Numbered from the stretch's first letter, positions 22,099 through 32,586 are shown. The stretch is DNA of 64,000 nt from Paraphaeosphaeria minitans (GCA_015832175.1 WJXW01000003.1:3286001-3350000), one strand, 5' to 3'. Numbers and translations: made by a program. The notes: generated by a model not told the origin, from the sequence alone.

Positions 22099-22806
22099 GA
22101 CGGAGCGCTGGATGACAGTTTGTGGCTCTCGGTATTGCAGCATGTGTAATGAGTTTTGTTATGTTGGTCTTCTTGCATCTTTCTGTACCAATACATAGAA
22201 AATCCAAATGATGGCTTTGCATAACGAGACCAAGTGCTCTTTGCACGTGATCATATTACAGGTAGCAAAGATGGACATCCTAAAGCCTAAAAAAGTTCGG
22301 CCAGCTCTGGAGAAACAAGGGATAAGATAAAGACTCTGCCTACCAAGCCCAGCAATGCTCAAGGTGAAGGCTCTTTGTTGTTCTCAACGTTATTTTGACC
22401 CCATGTCTTCTGCCGCCCTGTCCGGAGTCCACGCAAGGTCCCTTACACTTCTTGGCCTGTGTTATTTGAGCCTAGCCTATCCATTGACAAGCCTATGTGG
22501 GGGCGCTTGCGGTCTGTAGTGAGGAGAAAATGTTTTACTTACACGTCAGGTACCATGATTTGAGAACAGACAACGCACAATTGCGAAAAGTTTGGTGGCT
22601 AGGCAGATGTGCGAGAAAAAAGGGTACTTTTCAAAACACCTTCGGAAAAACAGTACAACATCACACAGAGAGAGTAAGACAATTCAGCGAATACACCTTA
22701 AGCAAAGCAGTAAGGCCACAAGGGCACTGGTATTCCGGGTATCTGCGCTCTGCAAAGAATCCCCCTCCAGCCCCAAAGACTCCAAGAACTCGAAACTCAA
22801 ACGACG
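22099..22806. other. Intergenic
   Basis: About 700 bp without a supported gene. Near 22785-22825 the pentadecamer-like string CGAAACTCAAACG/CTG occurs twice, a short local duplication. Confidence 0.45.
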
Positions 22807-23190
22807 TTAGAAGTCGAAACTCAAACTGATCGGGGAAGACGCGTATGTGGTGGCGCTTGCCGGCCACTACGGATTGCGGCAGAGATCCAAAATCTCAAAA
22901 TTACAAAATGGAGTCAGCGAAGCTGTTTTGTAGTAATCAGAAGAGGAGTTACTTACGCGGTCGAGGTAAATGCGCTCAGGAGGGGGCAAGGCATCGAAGC
23001 CGTCCATCCAGTCCTCGCAGAGCGTGTTGGCGTGGCGCAACAGGCCCTCTCTCTCCTGCTGGCGGCTGAGTGGAGGCGGCCGAGGAGGGTACGGCGGCGG
23101 CGGAGGGGGAGTTGCTGGAGGTGGGCCGGGGGGAGGCGGTGGCGGGGGAGGCGAGGCGGGAGGTAAGGCGGGAGCGGAGCAAGAGGTCAT
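22807..23190 (-). CDS. Small proline-rich protein, unknown function
   Basis: Tentative two-exon gene on the minus strand, 22957-23190 and 22807-22866. The 90-bp intron starts GTAAGT, contains CTGAC and ends TAG, giving 97 residues. After MTSCSAPALPPAS comes a run of Pro interrupted by Gly, Ala, Thr and Tyr. A charged helix follows (LSRQQEREGLLRHANTLCED) and then WMDGFDALPPPERIYLDR just before the splice. The coding-like second half and the perfect donor argue for a real gene. The frame is open further upstream to 23460, but that part translates CAG/CAA repeats as Ser/Asn and looks like leader. The 3' exon choice is uncertain and no family is recognised. Confidence 0.42.
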
Positions 23191-23207
23191 GGTGGCGGTG
23201 ATGATGG

Positions 23208-23263
23208 TGTTGTTGTTGTTGTTGCTGCTGCTGTTGTTGCTGCTGCTGTTGTTGCTGCTGCTG
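23208..23263. repeat. CAG/CAA (plus strand TTG/CTG) microsatellite
   Basis: A run of TTG and CTG triplets on the plus strand, arranged in 15-bp blocks. It sits just upstream of the ATG at 23190 on the minus strand and would be in the 5' leader of that gene as CAG/CAA. Confidence 0.85.
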
Positions 23264-25913
23264 GTGTGGTGTGGGTGCGGCAGCGGCCGACAGCAGGTGG
23301 ATGGACTGTGATAACGGTGTCCTAGGGCAGAGAAGAGTCGCTGAAATCCAGCATTTATACGATTGTGGGCTGCAGAGGAAAGCACGGACGAAAAGTGAGA
23401 GTACCTGCCTGCTCTGCTGCGTTCACCACCCTCCTGTAGTCCAGCCAGCGTTGGTTGCAATAGCTCTTGCCCTTCGTGACTTACAGAATAGTTGGTAGAA
23501 GCTCATGAGGCCGTCAAAAGGCGTGTAGGTTCATCAAATTGAGTGGGAACTCGAGGGATAGTGCGTAGAAGCGTCTGTTTGATGAACCGGGAGCGTTAAT
23601 GAGCAAGAGGGCCTGTTTTGCGCCCGTGTAGGCGTTGCCGGCTTTACCATCTTTACCAGAGAAGTCAATTGAAATTATGACCACGGTCAAGTCTCGATTC
23701 TCTGCAACGCATGTTTTTCGACCTCCTTTGTCGATGCCATTGTGCCGGTATGGCGTGGATATGTATAGCGAAGCGTGCATCCCAGAGGCAGAATATCATG
23801 ACCTTTATCATGCCATCCTCCCTGTCTTTGCCTTGACGCCAGAGATCATAGACCAGCTCAGGTGGACTTTCGAGTTCACCGGCAGGCGGTGACGAGCCTG
23901 TTCACTCGACGTACGTGGCCGAGTCCCGCAGCAAACCGTTTGCGTGACTCTTGCCAAAGCGTCGGCGTGCTCATCAGCTGCATTTACCCCGCAAATGAAG
24001 AGGCGCCGCCAAACTTTTGCACTCTTCCTATTCCTCATCTCCCTTTCTAATGCCATCTCCTTGAATTTCTCCCACCTCGGGGTTCATCTTCTGCCCCCTC
24101 CATAAACGCCGCCGAGCAATATTTGCAAGGTCTTTCATGTCGCCAACGAGATAGACCATGGCAAGAATACACAGGCACCAGTAGCTTTGACTCAACTGTC
24201 CAGCTCTTGCACTTCGCTGCTGCGATCTCCGCACCTCGGTTTGTTATACGGTTTGCTGCTACCCATTTTAGCTTGGCAGGTTTCCTCACCGCAGCCCATC
24301 CAAACTCTTGCTCACCACAATCTCTTCCTCGAGGGCTCGAACGACCTTACAGTCATGGCCGTCGCTTTCTTCCGCTACGCACAGCTGCCAGCGGCATTGC
24401 CAATCCATCCTCTCTCGCTGCCCGTCGCCGCCTCTCCCTCCGCCGAGCGGCACACGCAAACACACATACACATAGCGAGCATGAAAGGGCCTCAAAAGGC
24501 CTCACAAGGCCTCACAAGCGGGAAAGAGGTTGTAATATCCTTAAAGAACTTTCGGAAGGGTCCTCGACACCATAACACAAAGAAGCAGGATGGACCATGC
24601 CTCTTTAGTTCATCTCGGCAGCTGCAACACGTCGGCAGAAGTAATGCAAGCGCTTAGGGTGGGATAAAGCCAGCTTTCTCGAGTATTTGGCGAACTCCTT
24701 TGAAGATGGCGAGTTGTTCGTCATACAGCAAGACTCCCTCTGAATATTTGGGTCAGTATCGGTACAAACCGTAGCTCCTCTCAACGAACTTACCTGAACC
24801 CCACCAAGCCCTCCTATCGCGACTTGAAGAACACAGTGGCAAGGCAAACCGGTACCTCAAGGCTAAAGCTATATGTACATTTCAAGAGCTAAGACTTGTT
24901 CCAGGACGGACTTCGCATCATTTAAACCCAGGCGCTTTTCACAAACCAGACAATAACACCAACCTCCATGTCGTCGAGCCTAAACTTCTGGATGATCATT
25001 GACCGAAATGATACCGGGATCCGGGGAGCGACCAAGGAATGCTGGTGAACAATTTCTCGCCGAGGGCCTACTGAGCACATGTGGCTTAGAGTGTTCTCCT
25101 AGCGTGGACATCGGCCCTTTTTGTCTTATTTCCAAAGCAAGGCAGATGGTTCTTCTTTGCCAGAGTAGAAGTCTTTAATACCCTTCTCGATGCCTCGGCC
25201 ACATGGGTCCTCAGGCCCTTCGGGCTCTCGACTTTTGCTGCATAGCTATACCACCTGACTCCAGGACATCTCGACCTTAACAACGCTGTCGGTGACCTTG
25301 TTGAAGGACATCTCGGTTTCCTCAACCTTCATCATCCGCTTCGAGGTCTAACCCCGGACGGAACCCCGAACCATTATAACGCATGATGGTGAGCTATCCA
25401 TCCACCACCATGGAATCCTCTCTGCACATGTAGAAGTGTTTGGTTATCTCATCCTTGACTTGGGCACCAGGAGGGCGTTCTGAGCGCCTGAATGGCCTGC
25501 TGGGCTGAATCCGTTTCGAACTACATGAAATCTGAGCTATGTGAGCTTGTTGGGCTCTCGCTTCGCTGGGGTGCGAGAGTCTAACGAGATCGAATGGTTC
25601 TTGCGTGGTGGTATGGAAGATTACCAACCTCGCTGCGCTCGGGTACGAATTGAACCTTCACAAGGCCCTCCAAGGTCTGAACTGGGCCAAACTCCCAGCT
25701 GCCGGTACTCGTTGTCCGAAAATGTTGTCGATGAATTACCAACAACTCTTTTAGGCGCCAGTTCTAGCGCCAGCGCCATCCGCAATTGGAGCTGACGCAG
25801 AATCCCCCCTGAAACGTGGCAAGATTTTGGGGAATTGGTTCTTGCTTGGTGTTATCGATGATGGGTTGCGGTACCACACACAAAGCCTTGCTACGAGTCC
25901 TCTTTAAAGGACC
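23264..25913. other. Gene-poor region with weak coding remnants
   Basis: No intact gene is supported. From about 25080 leftward-reading fragments look like decayed coding sequence (for example KVTDSVVKVEMSWSQVV on the minus strand near 25270-25320), but they are short and broken by stops. Frames between 23500 and 24660 show nothing recognisable. Confidence 0.4.
24486..24521. repeat. Short tandem repeat GGCCTCA(A/C)AA
   Basis: Three or four imperfect copies of an about 10-bp unit built on GGCCTCACAA. No function is suggested. Confidence 0.6.
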
Positions 25914-26180
25914 TCATTCGACAAGAGTGGCGAAGTTGGTAGGCTCAAGAAGACGAAAGCCGTCTTCGGAGTCACACATCCTTCCCAGCACCAGGGTGAT
26001 TAAGAAGATGACACATGGGAGAATTATCTTCCAGATGAAGTCAGTCTTGTCTTTGGCGCGACGCAGCTCGTCCTCGGTTGAACAGTGCTTCTTCGGGTTC
26101 CTGTGCGCTGCCCAATCCTTGGAACCGATGGGGCGATCGCAGATCTCGCAGGTGTACACGTCAGGCTTCCTGCCACCAGC
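25914..26180 (-). pseudogene. Fragment of a U1-like zinc-finger gene
   Basis: On the minus strand, an exon-like stretch opens after a TAG that could be a splice acceptor (near 26190). It reads KPDVYTCEICDRPIGSKDWA and then HRNPKKH. The spacing C-X2-C ... H-X6-H is that of a U1-like C2H2 zinc finger. After a charged stretch comes one hydrophobic helix (IWKIILPCVIFLITLVLG). The frame ends at 25914 without a matching gene around it. I see no start codon exon or downstream exon, so I call it a gene fragment. A small real gene with undetected exons is possible. Confidence 0.42.
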
Positions 26181-26313
26181 AGGCGACTAGGGGTTGCCAC
26201 CAATGGTGCTCAGGACTGGCCCCACACATGAATCCTTCCCCCTTCACCGTGCTGACACGCCGTCGAACCCACCGCTAACGATGCGCGTGTTGTAGAACGG
26301 CAGGCTCGATGAA

Positions 26314-26612
26314 TTCAGGAATGCCACCAGAGACTTCCCGTCTCCAACTGAACGCGGAGATCTCAGGCGCGAGAGGATGAAGTCGAATGTGCCGAAGCAC
26401 ACACGATCCAGGAATGTTCCGACGCACACACGATCCAGAAATGTTCCAACAAACGCACGATCCAGGAATGTTTCCAGAGACATCTTGTCTAAATAAATGC
26501 AGAGATCTGGGAAGCGAGAATATAAAGTCGTATGTGCTAAAGCACACACGATCCAGGAATGTCTTCAGCTACATCCAGTCGCCGACTGAACGCGGAGATC
26601 TCAGGCGCAATC
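26314..26612. repeat. Nested tandem repeat (satellite-like)
   Basis: Three imperfect copies of a longer unit begin near 26319, 26466 and 26557, recognisable by GGAATG...CCAGAGAC and later GCGGAGATCT. Between copies one and two, a 27-bp subunit containing CGATCCAGGAATGTTCC is repeated three times (starts 26404, 26431, 26458). The third long copy runs straight into the RRM-like fragment at 26600-26882. Confidence 0.8.
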
Positions 26613-26882
26613 ATACCACTTGGTCCGGTAGTGCCTCGCGGTGCACGAGGTCATCCTCAGATTTCCAATAAACGGGGAATCATAGCACATCACCGTTGGA
26701 CTTGCCATCCTCGTCAGTACACAACTTGATGCGAGGCTTCCCATCGACACCCATCTCGATGAGACCCGCCATCTTGAAGGTCTCCACGATCTCCTCGAAG
26801 GTAGCATCGGCTGTAACGGTGTCCGCGTAGGCCACCCGATTATCGACAACCTTCTGCTGCTTCTAGGCAGACGAGCGGAGCA
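26600..26882 (-). pseudogene. Fragment of a Cus2 / Tat-SF1-like RRM gene
   Basis: On the minus strand, after a TAG acceptor-like site, the frame reads DATFEEIVETFKMAGLIEMG and then VDGKPRIKLCTDEDGKSNGD. This resembles the first RRM of the Cus2/Tat-SF1 splicing-factor family, where a KPRIKLY..DEDG..KGDALV pattern is typical. Here the strand GDALVV is damaged: GDVL is followed by TGA, and YWKSED resumes two residues later. The remainder of the gene is missing and tandem repeat abuts the break. A decayed duplicate is the simplest reading. Confidence 0.5.
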
Positions 26883-27359
26883 AAGCCTTTCCATGCGGCA
26901 GAGAGGCGGTCCAGCGCCCCGGCCAGGTTTTCGCCAAATCGCTCGGGATGGTATATCCAGGCTAAGCCCAGTTTTCCTCCCACGTATTTCCGAGCGTGGG
27001 ATGGAGAACGTGGATCCGATATTGCTGCCGTAATGGGCACTTGAGTGCCGACGACTCAGGGATCTGTGCCAGCCAGAGATCCTTCTCCTTGACTAACCCA
27101 TAAGCTTAAGGCGAGATACTTCTCTTTTTCGTTACTCATGTCAGCATTCTCAGTGCTCCTGGCCCTCCGCTACATCATCTGCCTGCACTGCTGTGCTGGA
27201 ATGCTCACTGTTTCATTGGGTGATAGTTCCGTCGTCTGCCAGTGCTTTTATTGCCCGGACTTGATGTTGACAGCGGATGACATGGGAAGGTTGAACTGCA
27301 GAGCACCATGTCTCTCAGTCCGAAATGAGTTGCAGGCTGGTGGTTGCATGGCGGCTCAG
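26883..27359. other. Unassigned sequence between gene fragments
   Basis: A minus-strand frame (26840-27040) contains KLGLAWIYHPERFGENLAGA, which looks coding but is not recognisable. Nothing else is supported. Confidence 0.35.
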
Positions 27360-27740
27360 TCACACGGCCTCGATATCGATGAGGCCCGCACCCAGAGAGT
27401 AGGTAGTACTTCTGTACATCCCACTGTCAATCCACGACAGGAGTGGCGTGAACCTCGACGTGGATTTGGCCCTCAAAATCGTTGATCGCGGCCCATCCCC
27501 AGAAAGAAGCATTGCTAGAAGCCTGGTTGAGAACCGGGATGCAGAGGATGTCGCAGGTAGGAACCATTGGCCCATGTTCATCGGGCTCCGGTTGGCGGTG
27601 GCGCTGGGATCCTACCGGTTGTACATTCCGGCATTCAAGGACCCCTGGCCTCGTTCGTACTCTTCGGTTCCGGTGCGCAGCTGATGCGCAGCTGCGAGGG
27701 GTAGTCAAGCCGGGATTGACGGCCGACAAGGTAATAGATG
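27360..27740 (-). pseudogene. Unidentified coding remnant
   Basis: A minus-strand frame with protein-like composition reads GPMVPTCDILCIPVLN and then ASFWGWAAINDFEGQIHVEV. It stops after ATPVVD and resumes in the same frame as QWDVQKYYLLSGCGPHRYRG. I do not recognise the family. The in-frame stop between two coding-like halves suggests decay, though a short intron cannot be excluded. Confidence 0.33.
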
Positions 27741-27809
27741 TCTACTCAAAGGCTTCAATTCGACATTCTGGATACGCCTAGCTTCAAGGTCAGGAACACT
27801 GAGTGCAAA

Positions 27810-28440
27810 TTACGAATCATAGTGTCGCTTACCTAATGGCGAAGGCGTGGTTGTCGATTTAGCAACACCGTCGTTCGCACCAGTGTTACCACCATTGTTG
27901 TGGTTCGCATTTCCAGCTCCTCTAAGGTTCAGGCTTGCCATATCAGCCATCGTATTCGGATCGAAGCCGACAAAACCCATCGACGTCTTGCGAGTTGAAT
28001 CACTCACCCTCAGAGCTAGTCAGGTCGATGTTGAGGTCGTGGCTTTGGCCTGGATGGTCGCTGCTCTCTACACGTGGCAGAAAATCCATGCATTGGGTGA
28101 CGGCGCGGTCAGTTTTTTTCAGAACGTTGCCCATCTCGAAGATGGAGTGGGCATGGGTGTCCTGCCGTGCGTGAACCCGGACCGGAGTCGTCGGCGTTGT
28201 CACCCTCACCGAAGTAACTTCGATGGTCTCCTGGCCGTTGATGACCTAGCCAAGGAGGTGGTGAGCTAGGCGATTGATCCTGTGCAGGTACCTATGAAAA
28301 TCGAGCTTTTAGCGCCCCGCTCTTGATAATGCAAGAGCAAGTAAAGGGACAGGCGGGTGGTACTTACGTGGCTGATGCTGATTTTCAAGGCTCTCGACCC
28401 GAGCGTCGAGCTGGTTGTCAACGTCGGCAAGTGCGCAAAG
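27810..28440 (-). pseudogene. Unidentified gene or gene remnant with coiled-coil segment
   Basis: Minus-strand pieces look like exons. LADVDNQLDARVESLENQHQ ends at a perfect GTAAGT donor (28362-28367). IFEMGNVLKKTDRAVTQCMD lies around 28080-28150, followed by a GTGAGT near 28010. A hydrophilic Asn-rich frame then runs to 27810. I could not join the pieces in one frame without stops, so a decayed gene is more likely than an intact one. No family is recognised. Confidence 0.3.
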
Positions 28441-29330
28441 GCACTACAGCAATCCGTCGAGCAAGAAGAGGTATCAAGGGTACTAGACGGCTCAGCTGAG
28501 CACGAAAGGCTGGTGGAGGTCCCGCCAGCGAGAGCGAACCCAACTCAAGGAGGGGGCAAGATTGGTGTTGAGGAGAGGGTGGTTGGGGAGCGGCTGGCGG
28601 AGTCTTGTACTCATGTCAAGCTGCCCGGCTGCCCTGCTTGCGGTGAACGAGAGAAGGGGCAGGGGCGAAACCTCACCAGCCCTACCGTCGGCGCGCTGTT
28701 GCAAGACTCAACATCGAGAAATTATCCTGATATCTCCGGATGAGTACCTCCTGGGCCATACTATCCAGCGCATTTTACTCTTGTGTCGGAGTCTCTTTTG
28801 GTGGTGGAGATATGGCACCGTGGGGGTCGACGCGGCGAGAGCGCACTCCGCAACATCAGGAAAGAGCGTCGGCGCTTGGGCCAGCGGACTGCCGAAGTCG
28901 GATGAGGGAGACTATGAGGGGTTGATATGGCGGCTATGGTTATGGAGAACAGGACGACTGGGCACAGACATGCATGAATAGTCTGCCATCTCCTCCAGGC
29001 CGAGGCAGGCTGCATGGAGAAAGCTATCGGACTACGTGCTGCATACCCTAAGACCGAAGGTCTGACCTCCCGCAGCCATGACTTTCAAGGAGCATTGCCA
29101 CGGTAGGTGAGGCTTCGAGAGCCGTCTTCTCCCGTCTGGCGTGCAAACACGTAAGGCCCGTGCAATTGATACACGTCGTCGCCTGGTCGCCCACTCTTTC
29201 TCCTCAGCCAAATTTCCAACACTCAACCAACGTCCACGAGCTCTCGACTTTTTCGACCACCGCCTCACATTCGCGAGTACGCTCCATTCACAAGCACCAC
29301 AACATCCGCGAGCATTCCCAATCCTCAGAA
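28441..29330. other. Intergenic / remnants
   Basis: No intact gene is supported. The right end is C-rich with CCAAC/CACGAG motifs and is probably the leader of the broken 2EXR-like gene. Confidence 0.4.
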
Positions 29331-30343
29331 ATGTCCGACATCGAGCAGAACATCGCGGAAATCATCCAGAAGATGGCAGCACGCCGCTTGCTTGCCCCAC
29401 CCGTGCATTCTCTCTCGCCCACAGAGACCCGTGGCAAGGTCATCCTCCTTCCGCTGGGCAAGAAGAGAAAGGAGCCTGTGTGCTTCCAGGACCTACCAAA
29501 AGGTTAGTACACAGCCTTTCTAACCAGAATCAACGCTGACCTCACCACAGAGATTCGCAACCGCTCTACGAGCTGGTGTTGGCAGATGACGATGCCGTCG
29601 AAGTCCGCGTCAAGCACGACCCCAGTGGTAGCTTCCGCGAATCCACTGGAAAGCCCAGCTTCGCGAGTCGCATGGCGCTGGCTCAGGCTATTCCAGAGAT
29701 TCGCGCCGAATTCCGGTATTATGTTCCCTCTGCAGCTTTCCCTCAATTCTTTCTTGAGCTGACATTTTGTAGCCAACTGTGCATGAAGACAGTCTATCCC
29801 ATGGTGCCTTTCCCGGACTATGCGCGCTTCATTGGCGATTTCCTCTTCAGCGGTTTTCCCCTGCCAGTCATTCGTATCTGCGTGCCTGAAGGCAAATAGC
29901 CTTCCAAAGAGATCGATCTCCGTCCATTCGTTGTAGCTCGGTCCGCAGACACCACCGATGACCCGGCAAATTCGGACATCCAGTTGGAAGGCGAGTACCT
30001 TGGCAATGTCTTCAGCAATTGGACGGTTTGGAAGAAGGTTCTCTCCTCCGGGCAAGTTCGTGCGATTACCTTCCGCCCGGAAGGCTGGAAGGCCTACCTC
30101 ACTTTCACGATCAGCAATGATCTTGGGGAAGAGTGGTGGCGGTACGGATATGGGGCTGTCGGGCATGAGTGTCCAGAGATGGACATTCTGTCCAACGACT
30201 TCCCCGGCGTCTATTCGTGCTTCAAGTGTGAGGCCTGGGGCAATGACATGGTGGTGAGGTTCCCCATGCCTTTATGGAAAAAGGTGACGGTAAAAACGCA
30301 AGGCGGGAACTGGGACGACCGCGAGCAATACAGCTCGTTGTAG
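29331..30343 (+). pseudogene. Broken 2EXR / F-box-like domain gene
   Basis: Start ATG at 29331 and first exon to 29502. After a 48-bp intron (GTTAGT...CAG), exon 2 begins at 29551. Across the splice it reads FQDLPKEIRNR, the start of the fungal 2EXR/F-box-like motif that normally continues IYEL. Here one base is missing near 29564, and the expected YELVLADDD continues in another frame. That frame then meets TAG at 29897-29899 and resumes as PSKEIDLRPFVV, running open to 30343. Two independent lesions make a pseudogene likely. Such proteins (about 300 residues) are of unknown function. Confidence 0.62.
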
Positions 30344-30547
30344 TTCTTGCTGTTGAGGTCTTCTGGGGATTGAAGCCGGATTGCGGTTCCGGGGCGAAGT
30401 GCTCAAGTCATGGGCTTAGTTTTTCCGAAGATTTTGCGTTCATCCCCGCTTTCCCCCACACCAAGTGGAGAGTGGTCTACCTAAGATAGTGTGTATAGCC
30501 GTCTGATTGGCAGAAAAGTGCCTTCAGTTCCCAAATAATAAAACAGA

Positions 30548-30558
30548 TATATTTATAT
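30548..30558 (+). promoter_or_regulatory. TATA-like element upstream of the GH35-type gene
   Basis: TATATTTATAT, about 320 bp before the ATG at 30874. If used, the leader is near 280 nt and consists mostly of the repeats at 30607-30873. Confidence 0.4.
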
Positions 30559-30606
30559 CTAATCTGGGCTTTCAGTGCGTCCGACTCCTTGACATTTGCT
30601 TCTCCT

Positions 30607-30873
30607 CTGGCACACATCAAGTGCACTCAGGACTATCGTATCCGGCATCCTCCTTGTTCTATCTCGTCCAGCACACATAAAGTGCATTTACGACCAGCCA
30701 GCAACCTGCTTGTTATTCTTTCCTCAAATAAACACGAAGTACATCCACCATCAGCCAACCTCCTTGCGTTTTTGCACGTCGTACACATCAACTGCACACA
30801 CGATCACCCATTCTCATCCTCATACTTCCTTGCGAAGCACATCAAGCGTATCCACGCTCAGACATCGCCCATC
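30607..30873 (+). repeat. Degenerate tandem repeats in the leader of the GH35-type gene
   Basis: Five decayed copies, about 42-64 bp each, carry a core close to ACACATCAAGTGCA (near 30612, 30672, 30730, 30784, 30838). They fill the space between the TATA-like element and the ATG. The frame of the enzyme stays open through all copies, but there is no in-frame ATG before 30874. Confidence 0.6.
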
Positions 30874-32586
30874 ATGACAGCGACACAAATACCGCATCTT
30901 CGCAAGACGAAGACCTCTTCACAGCTCATCGTCAATGGCGAGCCCTTCCTCATGCTCAGCGCCGAGCTACACAACTCCACACTCAGTTCAGCAAAATATA
31001 TGCGCGATGACAAGATCTGGGAGAATATGCGCGCGATGCATTGTAACACCGTCCTAGGATCTATCTCCTGGGAGCAAATCGAGCCAGAAGAAGGCCGCTT
31101 CGATTTCAGCAACATCGACGAGATCATCCTCGACGCGCGTAAACACGACATGAAGTTGGTCCTGCTGTGGTTCGGCACCTACAAGAACGCGCTCAGCACA
31201 TATGTGCCTGCTTGGGTTAAGAAAGACGTCAAGAGGTTCCCAAGAGCGCATGTCAGCGAAGCCGGTGCGAAGACCAGGACGGAGGAGTACGTGAGCCCGT
31301 TCTGTGAAGCGGGGTGGACGGCTGACGCGAAGGCATTTGCCACGCTCATGCGGCACTTGAAGGATTTTGATGGTGCCCATAGCACTGTTATCATGGTGCA
31401 GGTGGAGAACGAGACAGGGATCCTCGGTGACTCGAGAGATCGAAGCAAGCTCGCGAACAAGAAGTTCGCCGAGTCTGTACCGAAAGACTTGGTCGAAGCA
31501 CTGCAAGCCTGCAAAAACCCACATCCCGATTTCGTGAAACGGTTCGCCAACATCAAGGAGGCCAAGGCTGGGGAACACACATGGACGGAGGTCTTCGGGG
31601 CTGACGATGTGATCAACGCGGAGGAGATGTTTATGGCTGACGCCATCTCTCGTTATGTTGAAAAGGTCGCTGCAGCAGGCAAAGCGGAATACCCGATCCC
31701 ACTCTACGCAAATGTATGGCTAAACTTCGACGATCCCTCCATCCTCGATCTCACAGACCTTCCCGTCGTCGTAGGTGGCGGAGCAACAGCAGGCGTCTAC
31801 CCATCCGGTGGCCCCTGTCCGCATACCATGGATGTATGGAAGGTTAACGCACCCTCACTGGACTTCATCGCTCCCGATCTCTACTTCCACGATTACGAGA
31901 GCACGTGCAAGAACTACCGACACGACGACCAGGTCTTCTTCATACCAGAGCAGAGGCGCGATGAGAAGGGCGTACGGAGAGTATGGCTCGCGTACGGTTC
32001 ATACTTGGCACTCGGGTGCTCGCCGTTTGGTGCAGACTCTGAATCAGCAGAGGTCAGCTCCTTGACTAGGCATTACAAGCTGATCCACTCGGTGCGGAAA
32101 CAGATCCTCGACGCGCAGGCCAACAGGCCTGAGCATATGATGGGCTTCTTCTTCGACGAGTGGAAGGAAGGCGAGAAAGTGAAGGGGAAAAATTGGACCA
32201 AGAAGATGGGCGACTTCGAGGTGATCGTCGACCGTGCCTTTGTCTTCGGCAAGCCTGGTCCTGGCGCTGGCATGATCATTCACCAGGGCGATGGCAAGTT
32301 CTTGTGCATTGGCTGGGGCTTCAATGTGTACTTCAAGAGCACGAATCCCAAGTCCACATTCACGGGTATATTGCACGCGGAGGAAAAGGAGGTAAATCCT
32401 GAGACTTGCGAGCTCAGTACTCTGAAGGTACTCGGTGGTGATGAGACACGTAGTGGGGAGTTCTTGATCATGCCAAATGAGGATCCGGATTACGGAGGTT
32501 TCCCAATCGCGGTTACCATTCCTTCGCGGACTATGATCGCTGAGTGCTGGGCTTATAGCGTGGAGGAGGATGAGAATGACTTTTAA
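30874..32586 (+). CDS. GH35-type beta-galactosidase-like enzyme (with DUF5597-type C-terminal part)
   Basis: Single exon, 570 residues, no signal peptide, so probably intracellular. A TIM-barrel glycosidase start is clear: QLIVNGEPFLMLSAELHNS, then NTVLGSISWEQIEPEEGRFD and DMKLVLLWFGTYKNA. The likely acid/base Glu is in MVQVENETG (about residue 180). The barrel continues with SLDFIAPDLYF and the C-terminal half resembles the DUF5597-type domain found in GH35/GH42-like enzymes. The family removes terminal beta-galactosyl residues; the exact substrate is open. The start is fixed by the first in-frame ATG. It converges (166 bp) with a Zn2Cys6 regulator gene whose other neighbour is a sugar transporter. 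Confidence 0.82.
   Translation: MTATQIPHLRKTKTSSQLIVNGEPFLMLSAELHNSTLSSAKYMRDDKIWENMRAMHCNTVLGSISWEQIEPEEGRFDFSNIDEIILDARKHDMKLVLLWFGTYKNALSTYVPAWVKKDVKRFPRAHVSEAGAKTRTEEYVSPFCEAGWTADAKAFATLMRHLKDFDGAHSTVIMVQVENETGILGDSRDRSKLANKKFAESVPKDLVEALQACKNPHPDFVKRFANIKEAKAGEHTWTEVFGADDVINAEEMFMADAISRYVEKVAAAGKAEYPIPLYANVWLNFDDPSILDLTDLPVVVGGGATAGVYPSGGPCPHTMDVWKVNAPSLDFIAPDLYFHDYESTCKNYRHDDQVFFIPEQRRDEKGVRRVWLAYGSYLALGCSPFGADSESAEVSSLTRHYKLIHSVRKQILDAQANRPEHMMGFFFDEWKEGEKVKGKNWTKKMGDFEVIVDRAFVFGKPGPGAGMIIHQGDGKFLCIGWGFNVYFKSTNPKSTFTGILHAEEKEVNPETCELSTLKVLGGDETRSGEFLIMPNEDPDYGGFPIAVTIPSRTMIAECWAYSVEEDENDF

Noticed and set aside
24325..24380. Minus-strand GTTCGAGCC resembling a tRNA T loop
   Set aside because: The five flanking bases on each side do not pair and there is no D arm or terminator.
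26404..26480. 27-bp repeats considered as a CRISPR array
   Set aside because: The units are contiguous without spacers and the genome is fungal; this is a minisatellite.
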